NCBI GenBank assembly: GCA_023231425.1
Contig: JALNVI010000043.1
Coordinates: 1-23,915, forward strand
Direction of reading: 5' to 3'
Length of the DNA: 23,915 bases
Source of the DNA: Desulforhopalus sp.
Lineage (GTDB): Bacteria; Desulfobacterota; Desulfobulbia; Desulfobulbales; Desulfocapsaceae
Positions 1 through 6,896 of the stretch are shown one piece after another; position 1 is the stretch's first letter, and each line of letters begins with the position of its first letter. A program made the translations under genes and the position numbers. A model generated the notes under the pieces. It did not search any database, had not been told where the DNA came from, and saw only the letters and a list, made by a program, of their open reading frames with translations.

Positions 1-1118
1 GGGGTCTCCGCCGTACAGACCATACCGTATTCCACCGCCCGCCGCGCCATTTCGGTATCCGGCAGCACCTTCAGCAGTCCCATTTGTATATAGTGCCCCC
101 CCATGGTAAAGACGTCACGAAAAGAACTTGCAAAGCTCTCCCGCGTACTGAAGGGCAGCCCGAGAATGAGATCAAGATGGAGATGAATCCGGCCGATTGC
201 CGACAACCGGAAGATATTTTCCCGCACCGCCTTCCCTGCCGTTGTACGATGCACAGCATCGAGTACCTGCGGGTCGGTGGACTGGATTCCAACCTCAAAC
301 TGGAAACGCCCCACCGGCACGTCTTCCAGGAAGCTAAACATCTCCTCGGTAAAACGGTCCGGTGCCATCTCAAAATGAAAGCAGGTTTCTCCACCCTCTT
401 CTTTCAGAAAGTGCCAGATTCCCATCACCCGCTCGGGGATGTCATTAAAGGTTCGGTCGATAAAGCGGATAATTCTCGGCTGATGCCGCAGGATGGCACG
501 CAGCTCCTCCTTCACCGTCTGCAGATCTTTGTGGTAGACACCGGTTTCAACGGAGGAGAGGCAGTAGGAACAGCGAAAAGGACAGCCTTTGGAGCTCTCA
601 TAATAAACGTGGCGGTTAGCCAGCGGGGCATCATCACCGACAAAATCTTCATCGCGATAGGGAAAGGCAAAGTCGCGCCCGCTCATCTTAAAGAAAGAGA
701 CCTCATATCGCTCTTCCAGTGTTCCTTCAACAAGTCCGGAGAAGAAGGCATCGGGCAGGGCCTCCACTTCTCCCTTTACTACAGTCAACCGCATGCCGGG
801 AAGATTGCCCCCAACCACCTCAGCCTGAGGACCGCCAACCACAAGAAGCGTCTGCGGTAGAATTCGCCGCAGATCGATAATCAGCCGCTCCACCCGGTCG
901 CTGTTCCAGATCACCGCCGAAAAGAGTATTGCCGCCGGTTCTCCGGAGGCAAGACGCAGCAGAGTCTCGAAATGGTTGTCGTTGATGGTGAACTGGCAGA
1001 GCTCAAGGTCGAGCTGCGGGGCACGTCGTTCCAGTTCTCCACGCAGATAAAAAATGGCCAGACAGGAGTGGGTATAACGGCCATTAATACCAACCAGTTT
1101 GATTGTTTTATTCTTCAT
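1..1118 (-). CDS. B12-binding/radical SAM protein, DUF4080-like (3' end cut by window edge)
   Basis: The reading frame is open from an ATG at 1118, with a GGAGAG ribosome site just upstream, to the window edge; 372 codons are visible. Residues about 5-130 look like a cobalamin-binding Rossmann domain (VGINGRYTHSCLAIFYLR near the start, LLVVGGPQAE near 91-100). A radical SAM domain follows, with the [4Fe-4S] motif C179-xxx-C183-xx-C186 in SSKGCPFRCSYC, and IRFIDRTFND at about 217-226. The cysteine spacing CxxxCxxC is the canonical SAM-binding motif. The combination recalls the B12-binding/radical SAM group carrying a C-terminal DUF4080, whose substrate is unknown; that C-terminal part would lie outside the window. 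The gene diverges from the immunophilin gene, so the 122 bp between them must hold both promoters. The family call is firm; the function is open. Confidence 0.88.
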   Translation of the reverse strand, partial: MKNKTIKLVGINGRYTHSCLAIFYLRGELERRAPQLDLELCQFTINDNHFETLLRLASGEPAAILFSAVIWNSDRVERLIIDLRRILPQTLLVVGGPQAEVVGGNLPGMRLTVVKGEVEALPDAFFSGLVEGTLEERYEVSFFKMSGRDFAFPYRDEDFVGDDAPLANRHVYYESSKGCPFRCSYCLSSVETGVYHKDLQTVKEELRAILRHQPRIIRFIDRTFNDIPERVMGIWHFLKEEGGETCFHFEMAPDRFTEEMFSFLEDVPVGRFQFEVGIQSTDPQVLDAVHRTTAGKAVRENIFRLSAIGRIHLHLDLILGLPFSTRESFASSFRDVFTMGGHYIQMGLLKVLPDTEMARRAVEYGMVCTAET

Positions 1119-1240
1119 TGCTCTCCACCCCGATCAGAGAAATATCCTTGACGACCTCTATGCTTCTCACTACCTTGTTTCTCACTTTGCTGTTCCCATT
1201 ACTATTTTTAGATTTTTTTGACTCCCAACAGGGAAACATC

Positions 1241-2269
1241 ATGCAGAAGACACTGACAATCCTGTTTTCAACCCTTTTCTTATTACTTCTATCAGGAGAA
1301 AGCGCAATGACCACAGAGACCCTCAAAGACGGACTCTACGCCAGATTCGACACCTCCAGGGGCGAGATTCTGTGCAAACTCGAATTTGAAAAAACCCCCC
1401 TCACCGTTGCCAACTTTGTTGGCCTCGCTGAAGGCACCAAAGACCTCGGCGGCGGCAAGGCCTCCGGCAGCCGTTTCTACGACGGGCTCACCTTCCATCG
1501 GGTGATTCCTGATTTTATGATCCAGGGTGGATGTCCCCTCGGCACCGGCACCGGTGGCCCGGGCTACACCTTCCCCGATGAGATCAAACCCAGCCTCAAA
1601 CACAATGAACCCGGCATCCTCTCCATGGCCAACGCCGGCCCCGGCACCAATGGCAGCCAGTTTTTTATCACTCACGTTCCCACTCCCTGGCTGGACGGGA
1701 AACATACCATCTTCGGCCATGTGGTTGAAGGCATGGATGTAGTCAACAAAATCGCCCAGGGTGACCGCATTAACACCGTGGAAATTATTCGTGTTGGCAA
1801 GAAGGCCAACGCCTTTAAAAGTGATCAAGCCGCCTTTGATTCCCTGCTCAACAATCTCGACGAAGACAAACACAACAGCGAGAAAGAGGCTCAGAAAAAA
1901 GAGCTTCACCTTATAAATCAGAAATGGCCCAATCATCACGTCACCGACACCGGTCTCAAATATGTAGTGAAGAAAGAGGGTGAAGGCCCGTTTCCGCAGA
2001 AAGGCAACCTCGTCAAGGTACATTATACCGGATGTCTGCTCGACGGAACCAAGTTCGACAGCTCAGTTGACCGCGGGGAGCCGATTGAGTTCAAAGTTGA
2101 TACCGGCCAGGTGATCCCGGGGTGGGATCAGGCGTTACTTAATATGAAAAAAGGCGAGGAGCGTGTTCTCATAATCCCGCCCGAGCTCGGTTATGGGCCA
2201 CAGGGCCGCGGACCGATTCCGCCCAACGCCTGGATGGTTTTTGATGTCGAGCTGATTGACTTCAAATAA
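1241..2269 (+). CDS. Cyclophilin-FKBP fusion peptidyl-prolyl isomerase
   Basis: The 342-residue protein joins two unrelated prolyl-isomerase folds. Residues about 30-187 are a cyclophilin: FHRVIPDFMIQGG with R87 and Q95, ILSMANAGPGTNGSQFF, and W150/H155 in PWLDGKH, matching CypA catalytic positions. A charged linker spans about 188-233. Residues 234-342 are an FKBP domain (VKVHYTG, GTKFDSS, GQVIPGWDQAL, PPELGYG, FDVEL). Dual-family immunophilins are known but uncommon. The start at 1241 gives MQKTLTILFSTLFLLLLSGESA, which resembles a signal peptide, though its ribosome site is weak. A second in-frame ATG at 1307 has a good AGGAG eight bases upstream and would give a cytoplasmic protein. The frame is open further upstream (to 1103), but that part has no hydrophobic or family match. 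Expected role: protein folding, in the periplasm if the longer form is made. Confidence 0.93.
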   Translation: MQKTLTILFSTLFLLLLSGESAMTTETLKDGLYARFDTSRGEILCKLEFEKTPLTVANFVGLAEGTKDLGGGKASGSRFYDGLTFHRVIPDFMIQGGCPLGTGTGGPGYTFPDEIKPSLKHNEPGILSMANAGPGTNGSQFFITHVPTPWLDGKHTIFGHVVEGMDVVNKIAQGDRINTVEIIRVGKKANAFKSDQAAFDSLLNNLDEDKHNSEKEAQKKELHLINQKWPNHHVTDTGLKYVVKKEGEGPFPQKGNLVKVHYTGCLLDGTKFDSSVDRGEPIEFKVDTGQVIPGWDQALLNMKKGEERVLIIPPELGYGPQGRGPIPPNAWMVFDVELIDFK

Positions 2270-2290
2270 ATCGTCACGAAATATACAACA

Positions 2291-2465
2291 GGGGGCCTTG
2301 AAACAGTTTACATTTCGTTCATATTCGAGTCACAGAAGGGAATTTTCCCCAGGTATTGCTTTGATATCGGAGTCCAGCGCTTACCTCGACGTCTCGTTCC
2401 TCGCTTTGTCGAAGGATAAATTTTTAACTGTAACGAAGAAGATGAGTGATTATTCGATGCTCCCA
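2291..2465 (-). repeat. Dispersed intergenic repeat, copy A
   Basis: This segment, read on the minus strand, runs from GGGAGCATCGAATAATCAC to TTTCAAGGCCCCC. It shares long stretches with copies near 4653, 6459 and 13613, including CTTCTTCGTTACAG, AAAATTTATCC, GAACGAGACGTCGAGGTAAG and GACTCCGATATCAAAG. It lies between the stop of the immunophilin gene and its terminator hairpin. An apparent plus-strand ORF through it (YLDVSF...FLTVTKKM) recurs only because the DNA recurs. No transposase is present, so the element would be non-autonomous. Confidence 0.85.
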
Positions 2466-2474
2466 GTACACAAG

Positions 2475-2509
2475 AAAGCGGATTCCGGCACGGGGCTGGA
2501 ATCCGCTTT
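2475..2509 (+). terminator. Hairpin, probable terminator of the immunophilin gene
   Basis: A perfect 12-bp stem (AAAGCGGATTCC pairing with GGAATCCGCTTT) encloses an 11-nt loop, about 205 bases after the immunophilin stop. The following tract is only weakly T-rich (GCTGTTTCC), so termination may be inefficient. It may also act for the convergent diguanylate cyclase gene. Confidence 0.55.
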
Positions 2510-2569
2510 GCTGTTTCCACACTGCCTTTGTGCTCTTCTCAAGACCTCACAATCGGAGGGACCAAAAGT

Positions 2570-4459
2570 TTAATCCTCCTGCACGTCCCTGAACACCACC
2601 CGGTTCCGGCCACTTTCTTTTGCTTCATATAATCCGGAATCTGCCCGGTTCAATAAGGATTCAGAGGTATCTCCCGGATGGTACTGTGCCACTCCGCAAC
2701 TGATCGTCACCGGACATCCCGGTGAAAATTTGAAATCCTCCACCAGTTGACGCAGCTTCCCGGCGAACGTCACAGCCCCGTCACGCATGGTCTGTGCGAG
2801 AATAAAAACAAACTCCTCCCCGCCGAAACGGCCGACGAGATCCGAGCCGCGGACCTGAGTTATGAAAATCTGTGCCAGTTCTTTAAGGACATCATCCCCC
2901 GCCTGATGACCAAGGGAATCATTGACTTTTTTAAAGAAATCGATATCAGCAATGATAAAGGAAAAAGGCGTGCCATTCCGTTCCGCAAGGGCAAACTCTC
3001 CTCGCAGAAAATTGTCAATTCCCAGACGGTTGCATATACCAGTGAGCGGATCGGTGATGGCCATCTTCTCCACCACTTTCTTCTCGGTGATGTCGGTGAG
3101 GATGATGGTATAGAAGCTCTCTTCACCGTTGCATTCACCAGAGACTGTCTGCGCAACCCACCAGCTGCGACCGTCTCCAGCAATCCCTTTCAATTCTTTT
3201 GCCTCAAGGAGATCCGCCAGCCCCCCCCCATTACGCGGGTCAATCCCGTCCTCCGGGCGCTCAAAAAGGTGTGCGTAATTAAGGCCGGCCACCTCGTCAG
3301 AATCCAGCTTCAACTGTCTGCGAAAAGCAGAGGTGGCATCGATAATACGGCCGTTTTTTTCCATGTGCAGCACCATAACAAAGCGGTCGATGATAACATC
3401 AAACTTCTGCAGCCGGATCACCGTGTCCCGTAGTTTTCGCTGCAGTTGCAGCGGATACCCCGAGAGATACCAGGCAAGCGGGATACTGACTACCAGCAGG
3501 AAAAGGAGCATCCACAGCAGGGTGAAGTTATTGGCCCGCCGCAGACGGTTGATGTATTCACCCTTTTCTTTGAAAACGAGGAAAACATGCTGTGAGTTTT
3601 CTATAAATTTTCCCCCGTAACTGAAATAAAATCCCTTTGCTTCGATATCTCTGCCACCGCTGAGATGGAGATCCTCCAGTCCATTTTCCCGCAACAGGTT
3701 ATGACCGGTAGCGAGCTGCACACTCCAACACAGAGCCGGGTCGGCACTGTAGATATAGTTTCCCTTGTCATCAATGAGAAACACAGTGAAATCCTGCGAC
3801 TCCACAAGACGCTGAAGCAGTGGCTCAAGAAGCATGTTGATGATTATCATTCCCCGCCTCTGACCATTCTGGAAGAGTGGCGCAGCGACGCGCAGAGTCG
3901 GCCGCCAGGGGACTTCTATCTTGCCTTTCTCTATATTGAGATCAATATCGGAGCGCCAGAACTCCCCCTCCGGCATTGCCATTGTCCCGGTAAAATAAGA
4001 GTGCCCGCTTTTGTCCTGCAGCGCATCGTCGCTGACAATTTGCGGCGCCTGCCCGGCCTTCCGTCGATCTATGCGAACGACTTCATTCCCCTTCCTGTCG
4101 ATATAGCGAACCTGCATATAATCGGCATGATCCTCAGCAGTGAAGAGAAACAAATCAATCAGCCGCTGGCGGGTGGCGGGAATCGGTATTTCAAGAAAAC
4201 GGGTAAGAAAGGGGCTGCGCTGCAGTCCGGAAAGAGTCTCTTCAATTTCTTTTGTCAGAGCAAAGATAAAGCGACGCTGCTCAAGGGCGTACTGATAATT
4301 CTGACGAATCTGCTCCTGTATCCCTTGAAAACTGCGGTAGTAGAGAACAGCTATGGTCACCGTTATCAGCAGCAGTCCGAAGGAAAGAAAGCCGAAGATA
4401 AACCGTAGACGGTATCGTGTTTGCGAGGGAAAAGCCTCAGTCTCGAATGGCAGTGGCAT
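2570..4459 (-). CDS. Membrane diguanylate cyclase with extracytoplasmic sensor, PAS and GGDEF domains
   Basis: The 629-residue protein should make cyclic di-GMP from two GTP at the inner membrane. Helix 1 is at about 17-41 and helix 2 at about 311-333. The roughly 270 residues between them form a Cache-like periplasmic sensor (VRYIDRKGNEVVRIDR, a typical Cache strand pattern). Residues about 355-455 look like a PAS domain. The GGDEF domain spans about 462-625, with TDPLTGICNR, the metal-binding D505 in IIADIDFF, and an intact GGEEF at 546-550. An RGSD product-inhibition site lies at 537-540, five residues before GGEEF as in feedback-controlled enzymes. No good ribosome site precedes the ATG at 4459, so a nearby alternative start is possible. 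A tnpB remnant with its right-end hairpin lies only about 30 bases upstream on the same strand, so the promoter region has been rebuilt by insertion. Confidence 0.93.
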   Translation of the reverse strand: MPLPFETEAFPSQTRYRLRFIFGFLSFGLLLITVTIAVLYYRSFQGIQEQIRQNYQYALEQRRFIFALTKEIEETLSGLQRSPFLTRFLEIPIPATRQRLIDLFLFTAEDHADYMQVRYIDRKGNEVVRIDRRKAGQAPQIVSDDALQDKSGHSYFTGTMAMPEGEFWRSDIDLNIEKGKIEVPWRPTLRVAAPLFQNGQRRGMIIINMLLEPLLQRLVESQDFTVFLIDDKGNYIYSADPALCWSVQLATGHNLLRENGLEDLHLSGGRDIEAKGFYFSYGGKFIENSQHVFLVFKEKGEYINRLRRANNFTLLWMLLFLLVVSIPLAWYLSGYPLQLQRKLRDTVIRLQKFDVIIDRFVMVLHMEKNGRIIDATSAFRRQLKLDSDEVAGLNYAHLFERPEDGIDPRNGGGLADLLEAKELKGIAGDGRSWWVAQTVSGECNGEESFYTIILTDITEKKVVEKMAITDPLTGICNRLGIDNFLRGEFALAERNGTPFSFIIADIDFFKKVNDSLGHQAGDDVLKELAQIFITQVRGSDLVGRFGGEEFVFILAQTMRDGAVTFAGKLRQLVEDFKFSPGCPVTISCGVAQYHPGDTSESLLNRADSGLYEAKESGRNRVVFRDVQED

Positions 4460-4484
4460 GGTATTGTAAAGGAAAATAAAAAAA

Positions 4485-4655
4485 TGTTGCCATCCTCCCC
4501 GGCCTAAAGGCCAGGGAGTTCTACGGCACCGACACGTTCTCTACGTGAGGAACTTCGGCGGGTTCCTGTTGCGGACGGCTTTACTGCACCGTTCACTTCA
4601 CAGACTGACCGGGCATGTCCTGCCCTTGAAATATTCTTTGCTGCTTTTAAGCATA
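4485..4655 (-). mobile_element. Right-end remnant of an IS200/IS605-type (tnpB) element
   Basis: This minus-strand segment holds the last codons of tnpB followed by an imperfect hairpin at 4496-4517 (CCCTGGCC-TTTA-GGCCGGGGA, one mismatch) and a GGAGGATGGCAAC end. Such palindromes overlapping the tnpB stop codon are typical of the right end of this family. In active elements the same region supplies the 3' part of the omega (reRNA) guide scaffold of TnpB. The exact boundary near 4485 is a judgement. The other side is cut by the dispersed repeat at 4653, so no left end or tnpA is present. Confidence 0.7.
4504..4655 (-). pseudogene. tnpB: tnpB C-terminal fragment
   Basis: Read on the minus strand, about 50 codons end at a TAG at 4504-4506. 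They begin LKAAKNISRAGHARSVCE, the familiar tail after the RuvC aspartate and zinc-ribbon part of TnpB proteins (compare D-x-NAAxNIL-RAGHA). A low-complexity KPS/TR/SSSRRE tail follows, also usual for the family. Everything upstream (catalytic RuvC residues, zinc ribbon, N-terminus) is missing. The frame joins dispersed repeat copy B at about 4653, so the gene was cut there. It cannot encode an active nuclease. The reading was done by hand and is below normal ORF length, but the motif match is specific. Confidence 0.75.
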
Positions 4656-4836
4656 CCTTGAATAACAAGTCTTTCGCCCATCTTCTTCATTACAGACAAA
4701 AAAAATTATTCTCCGACAAAGCGTGGAACGAGACGTCGAGGTAAGCGCTATACTCCGCTATTAAAATTATGCCTGCGGTAAATTTCCTTCTGCATCTCGA
4801 AGATGAACGAAATACAAGATTCTTCAAGGTCCCCTT
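4653..4836 (+). repeat. Dispersed intergenic repeat, copy B
   Basis: This is the longest copy, from ATACCTTGAATAACAAGTC to TTCTTCAAGGTCCCC. It carries all internal blocks: TCTTTCGCCCATCTTCTTC, ATTACAGACAAAAA, GAACGAGACGTCGAGGTAAG, CGCTATACTCCG, TGCCTGCGGTAAATTTCC and TCGAAGATGAACGAAATACA. The two ends are imperfect inverted repeats (ACCTTGAA at the left, TTCAAGGT at the right). It abuts the truncated tnpB. The rest of the gap to 4959 holds no feature that could be supported. Confidence 0.85.
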
Positions 4837-4959
4837 ACGAGAAAAGCTGAAAACAGAGATTCTTTTTACCGTGTTGTGCGCCACCCTGGTCGTCCGTCCT
4901 CTCTTTTCCGAGGAAAGCCCCCAGCCCAAAAGGCGTGGTGATCTGTCACTCCGCGTTCT

Positions 4960-6018
4960 TCATTGCATAATTTTCTGAGCAGCAGAAGAAAAAGTCACCA
5001 CCACCAGCAACGCCAGTAACAGTGACCACAGTGCCACAGCCCGGCGCCGCGCCGCCTTCGCCTTCCCTTCTCCCCACCACGTACGGGGGGTAACACCGCG
5101 GGCACGGAAGGTAAGCACCCCGGCGAGGTTGATACCAATGATATTAGTCGCAAAGAGCAAAAAAGCACGGAGCCCCGCCTGCAGCTCCCCGGCACCCACC
5201 AGCAGACCAACAACGGTGAGCGGCGGCAGCAGGGCCACAGCTACCATCACCCCGATGAGGGTGGAGGAAGTCCCGGTAGTAATAGCCCACACTCCGGCAC
5301 AACCAGAGGCAAAGGCCAGCACAACATCGAAAAGAGTCGGCCGGGTGCGGGCGGTAATCTCACCGAGAGTGAGCAGCGGCGTCTGCGGGTTGAACTGCTG
5401 CCAGCAGAACCCAAAACATATCGTAAGAACCAGCACGAGACAAATGCCTGCGGCCAGGGTCTTCAAGGCACGATTGCCCAGCTCTTTTTCGGCCAGACAG
5501 GTAGAGAGCGCCAATGCCACATTGGGCCCCAGGAAGGGGGCAATCACCATCGCGCCAATGATCACCGCCACATTATCGGTGAGCAGACCGACAGCAGCGA
5601 CCACTGCGGCAAGCGCAGTCATTACCATGAACGTACGGGAAAGGTGCGCGCTGTCGGAGATAGAGGCGAAAAGCTCCTCCCGGCTTACCCGCGCTGCCTT
5701 CGCCAGCTTCTCTTCCTTAATCTCCTCCTCCGTCTTCTCGCCGTTATCCTTCTTCTCCCTCTCAATTCCCAGGGGGCGAGGCAGTGAAGCCGCCACGGAG
5801 AAAACGATAAGATGAAAGCCTTTGATACCGGTAAAGGTCCGCTCAAAAATATCCATGATCATCTCGCTCCTCTCCGCCTCAACCAGCACGTTGACCACAA
5901 AGTTCTCCTTCGAGATTTCCTCCTGCCAGAAACGCAACTCCTCATACTGGTTGAGCAGGCCAAGTCCCCGCTCCTTCTCCACCCACGGGAGGAGTATCTT
6001 TAAAAATCTTTGTGCCAT
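4960..6018 (-). CDS. DUF389 family multi-pass membrane protein
   Basis: The 352-residue protein starts at the ATG at 6018, preceded by GGGGGAAGAG; an in-frame TTG four codons upstream is less likely. The first 85 or so residues are a soluble ferredoxin-like domain. A charged linker rich in E and K follows (EKKDNGEKTEEEIKEEKLAKAARVSREELF). The rest is a run of about five or six hydrophobic helices containing DNVAVIIGAMVIAPFLGPNVALALS and GTSSTLIGVMVAVALLPPLTVVGLLVG, the hallmark motifs of DUF389 (TIGR00341-type) proteins. The biochemical role of this family is not established; transport has been suggested. It stands alone, transcribed away from the HD-GYP gene, with no partner gene to hint at a function. 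Confidence 0.88.
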   Translation of the reverse strand: MAQRFLKILLPWVEKERGLGLLNQYEELRFWQEEISKENFVVNVLVEAERSEMIMDIFERTFTGIKGFHLIVFSVAASLPRPLGIEREKKDNGEKTEEEIKEEKLAKAARVSREELFASISDSAHLSRTFMVMTALAAVVAAVGLLTDNVAVIIGAMVIAPFLGPNVALALSTCLAEKELGNRALKTLAAGICLVLVLTICFGFCWQQFNPQTPLLTLGEITARTRPTLFDVVLAFASGCAGVWAITTGTSSTLIGVMVAVALLPPLTVVGLLVGAGELQAGLRAFLLFATNIIGINLAGVLTFRARGVTPRTWWGEGKAKAARRRAVALWSLLLALLVVVTFSSAAQKIMQ

Positions 6019-6412
6019 CTCTTCCCCCAAAAAGATATTCTTTTATCTGGTTAAAACTACGTTAGTTTACCACAGCTTTCTAAATGAAGAAACCAGGATG
6101 GCAAAAGCAGATATACTCTTATACGTAAAGAATTGAAGCGCGTAAGAGATGCCTCTAAAAGTTTATTTTCTTGTGATAATTCAATGGGTTACATATTCCT
6201 CTTATAGCTTTCCAAAAAACCGGAAAAGCCCTTATCTTTACTCTTCGCGGAAAAACAGCTCTCTTTGTGTTGGAAAACCTTTCGGGCAATTTTAATTTTC
6301 TCTTTTTAGTTTACTTTCTATTGCCAAACAATTACAAGAAAAGGACAAGTGATTGTTTGGTTTCAGACTGTCATCCTGCCAAGATTGAAAGCATTGTGAG
6401 GGTCATGAATTC
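6019..6412. other. Gene-free stretch upstream of an orphan terminator
   Basis: No convincing coding region was found on either strand. The DUF389 promoter should lie at its left end. On the plus strand, CCAAACAAT at 6324-6332 pairs perfectly with ATTGTTTGG at 6353-6361, forming a hairpin. A GTG-initiated 16-codon frame (6349-6399) overlaps this hairpin and is probably chance. Because an intrinsic terminator follows directly at 6413 on the plus strand, this stretch may encode a small RNA or be the remains of a lost gene. Confidence 0.35.
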
Positions 6413-6453
6413 AGGCTCCGCTTCTCTTCAGTGAGGAACGGGGCCTTTTTTTT
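6413..6453 (+). terminator. Intrinsic terminator without an assigned gene
   Basis: AGGCTCCG pairs with CGGGGCCT (one G-T wobble). The stem is extended inward by TTCTC/GTGAGGA pairing, and a run of eight T follows. It is a textbook plus-strand terminator. The nearest plus-strand coding region upstream is the immunophilin gene about 4 kb away, past two minus-strand genes, so it must serve an unannotated transcript. Confidence 0.75.
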
Positions 6454-6458
6454 GTTAT

Positions 6459-6590
6459 GCGAACATCGAATAATCACCCATCCTCTTCGTTACAGTCAAA
6501 AATTTATCCTCCGACAAAGCAAAGAACGAGACGTCGAGGTAAGCGCTATACTCCGATATCAAAGTTATGGGTACCTTGAATAATCTTGTC
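6459..6590 (+). repeat. Dispersed intergenic repeat, copy C (truncated, with start of a second copy)
   Basis: It begins GCGAACATCGAATAATCACC and matches the other copies through CTCTTCGTTACAGTCAAAAA, TTTATCCTCCGACAAAGC, GAACGAGACGTCGAGGTAAG and ACTCCGATATCAAAGTTATG. The right half is then replaced by GGGTACCTTGAATAATC, which resembles the left end of copies B and E. This suggests a second, truncated copy or recombination between copies. Confidence 0.8.
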
Positions 6591-6896
6591 CTTCAACATA
6601 CACCAATACGATCGAAAAGTTATCTGAAGGGGGCAACTTATACCTGACTCATTGCTGCGTGTCGGAATCCGGGCCGAGATCCAGAACCATCCTCTTCAGG
6701 AGCTTTTATAGCAATTTCCATCCCAGCTCCTCTGGTGAGTTTATAATCGGCTGTTCGTCCGGTCTTGTTGTATTCGTTTGAAAAGTTTTAACCGGGAAAA
6801 GTGATGATTTTGTCCTGCTGATCAGACTCCCCGGGCTCTGCAATGAAAAAAAGATCAATGGAACCCATTTCCTCCACCAACTCTGAAGGGAAAAAT
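6591..6896. other. Gap upstream of the HD-GYP gene; no further feature supported
   Basis: This stretch separates repeat copy C from the HD-GYP start. No coding region or hairpin with terminator features was seen. The HD-GYP promoter should lie here, but no clear -10/-35 pair could be picked out. An in-frame ATG at 6843 lacks a ribosome site and is probably leader sequence. Confidence 0.3.

Noticed and set aside
84..860. Long plus-strand frame at the left edge
   Set aside because: The opposite strand encodes a clear radical SAM protein with CxxxCxxC and a ribosome site over the same bases; the plus frame has no family features.
2256..2573. Plus-strand frame with AYLDVSF and FLTVTKKM, similar peptides also near 4690-4929 and 13620-13737
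   Set aside because: The shared peptides come from copies of the dispersed DNA repeat. The frames break at different places and have no ribosome sites.
6349..6399. GTG-initiated 16-codon frame after AAAAGGACAA
   Set aside because: Too short, no recognisable family, and it overlaps a hairpin arm; a non-coding RNA explains the region better.
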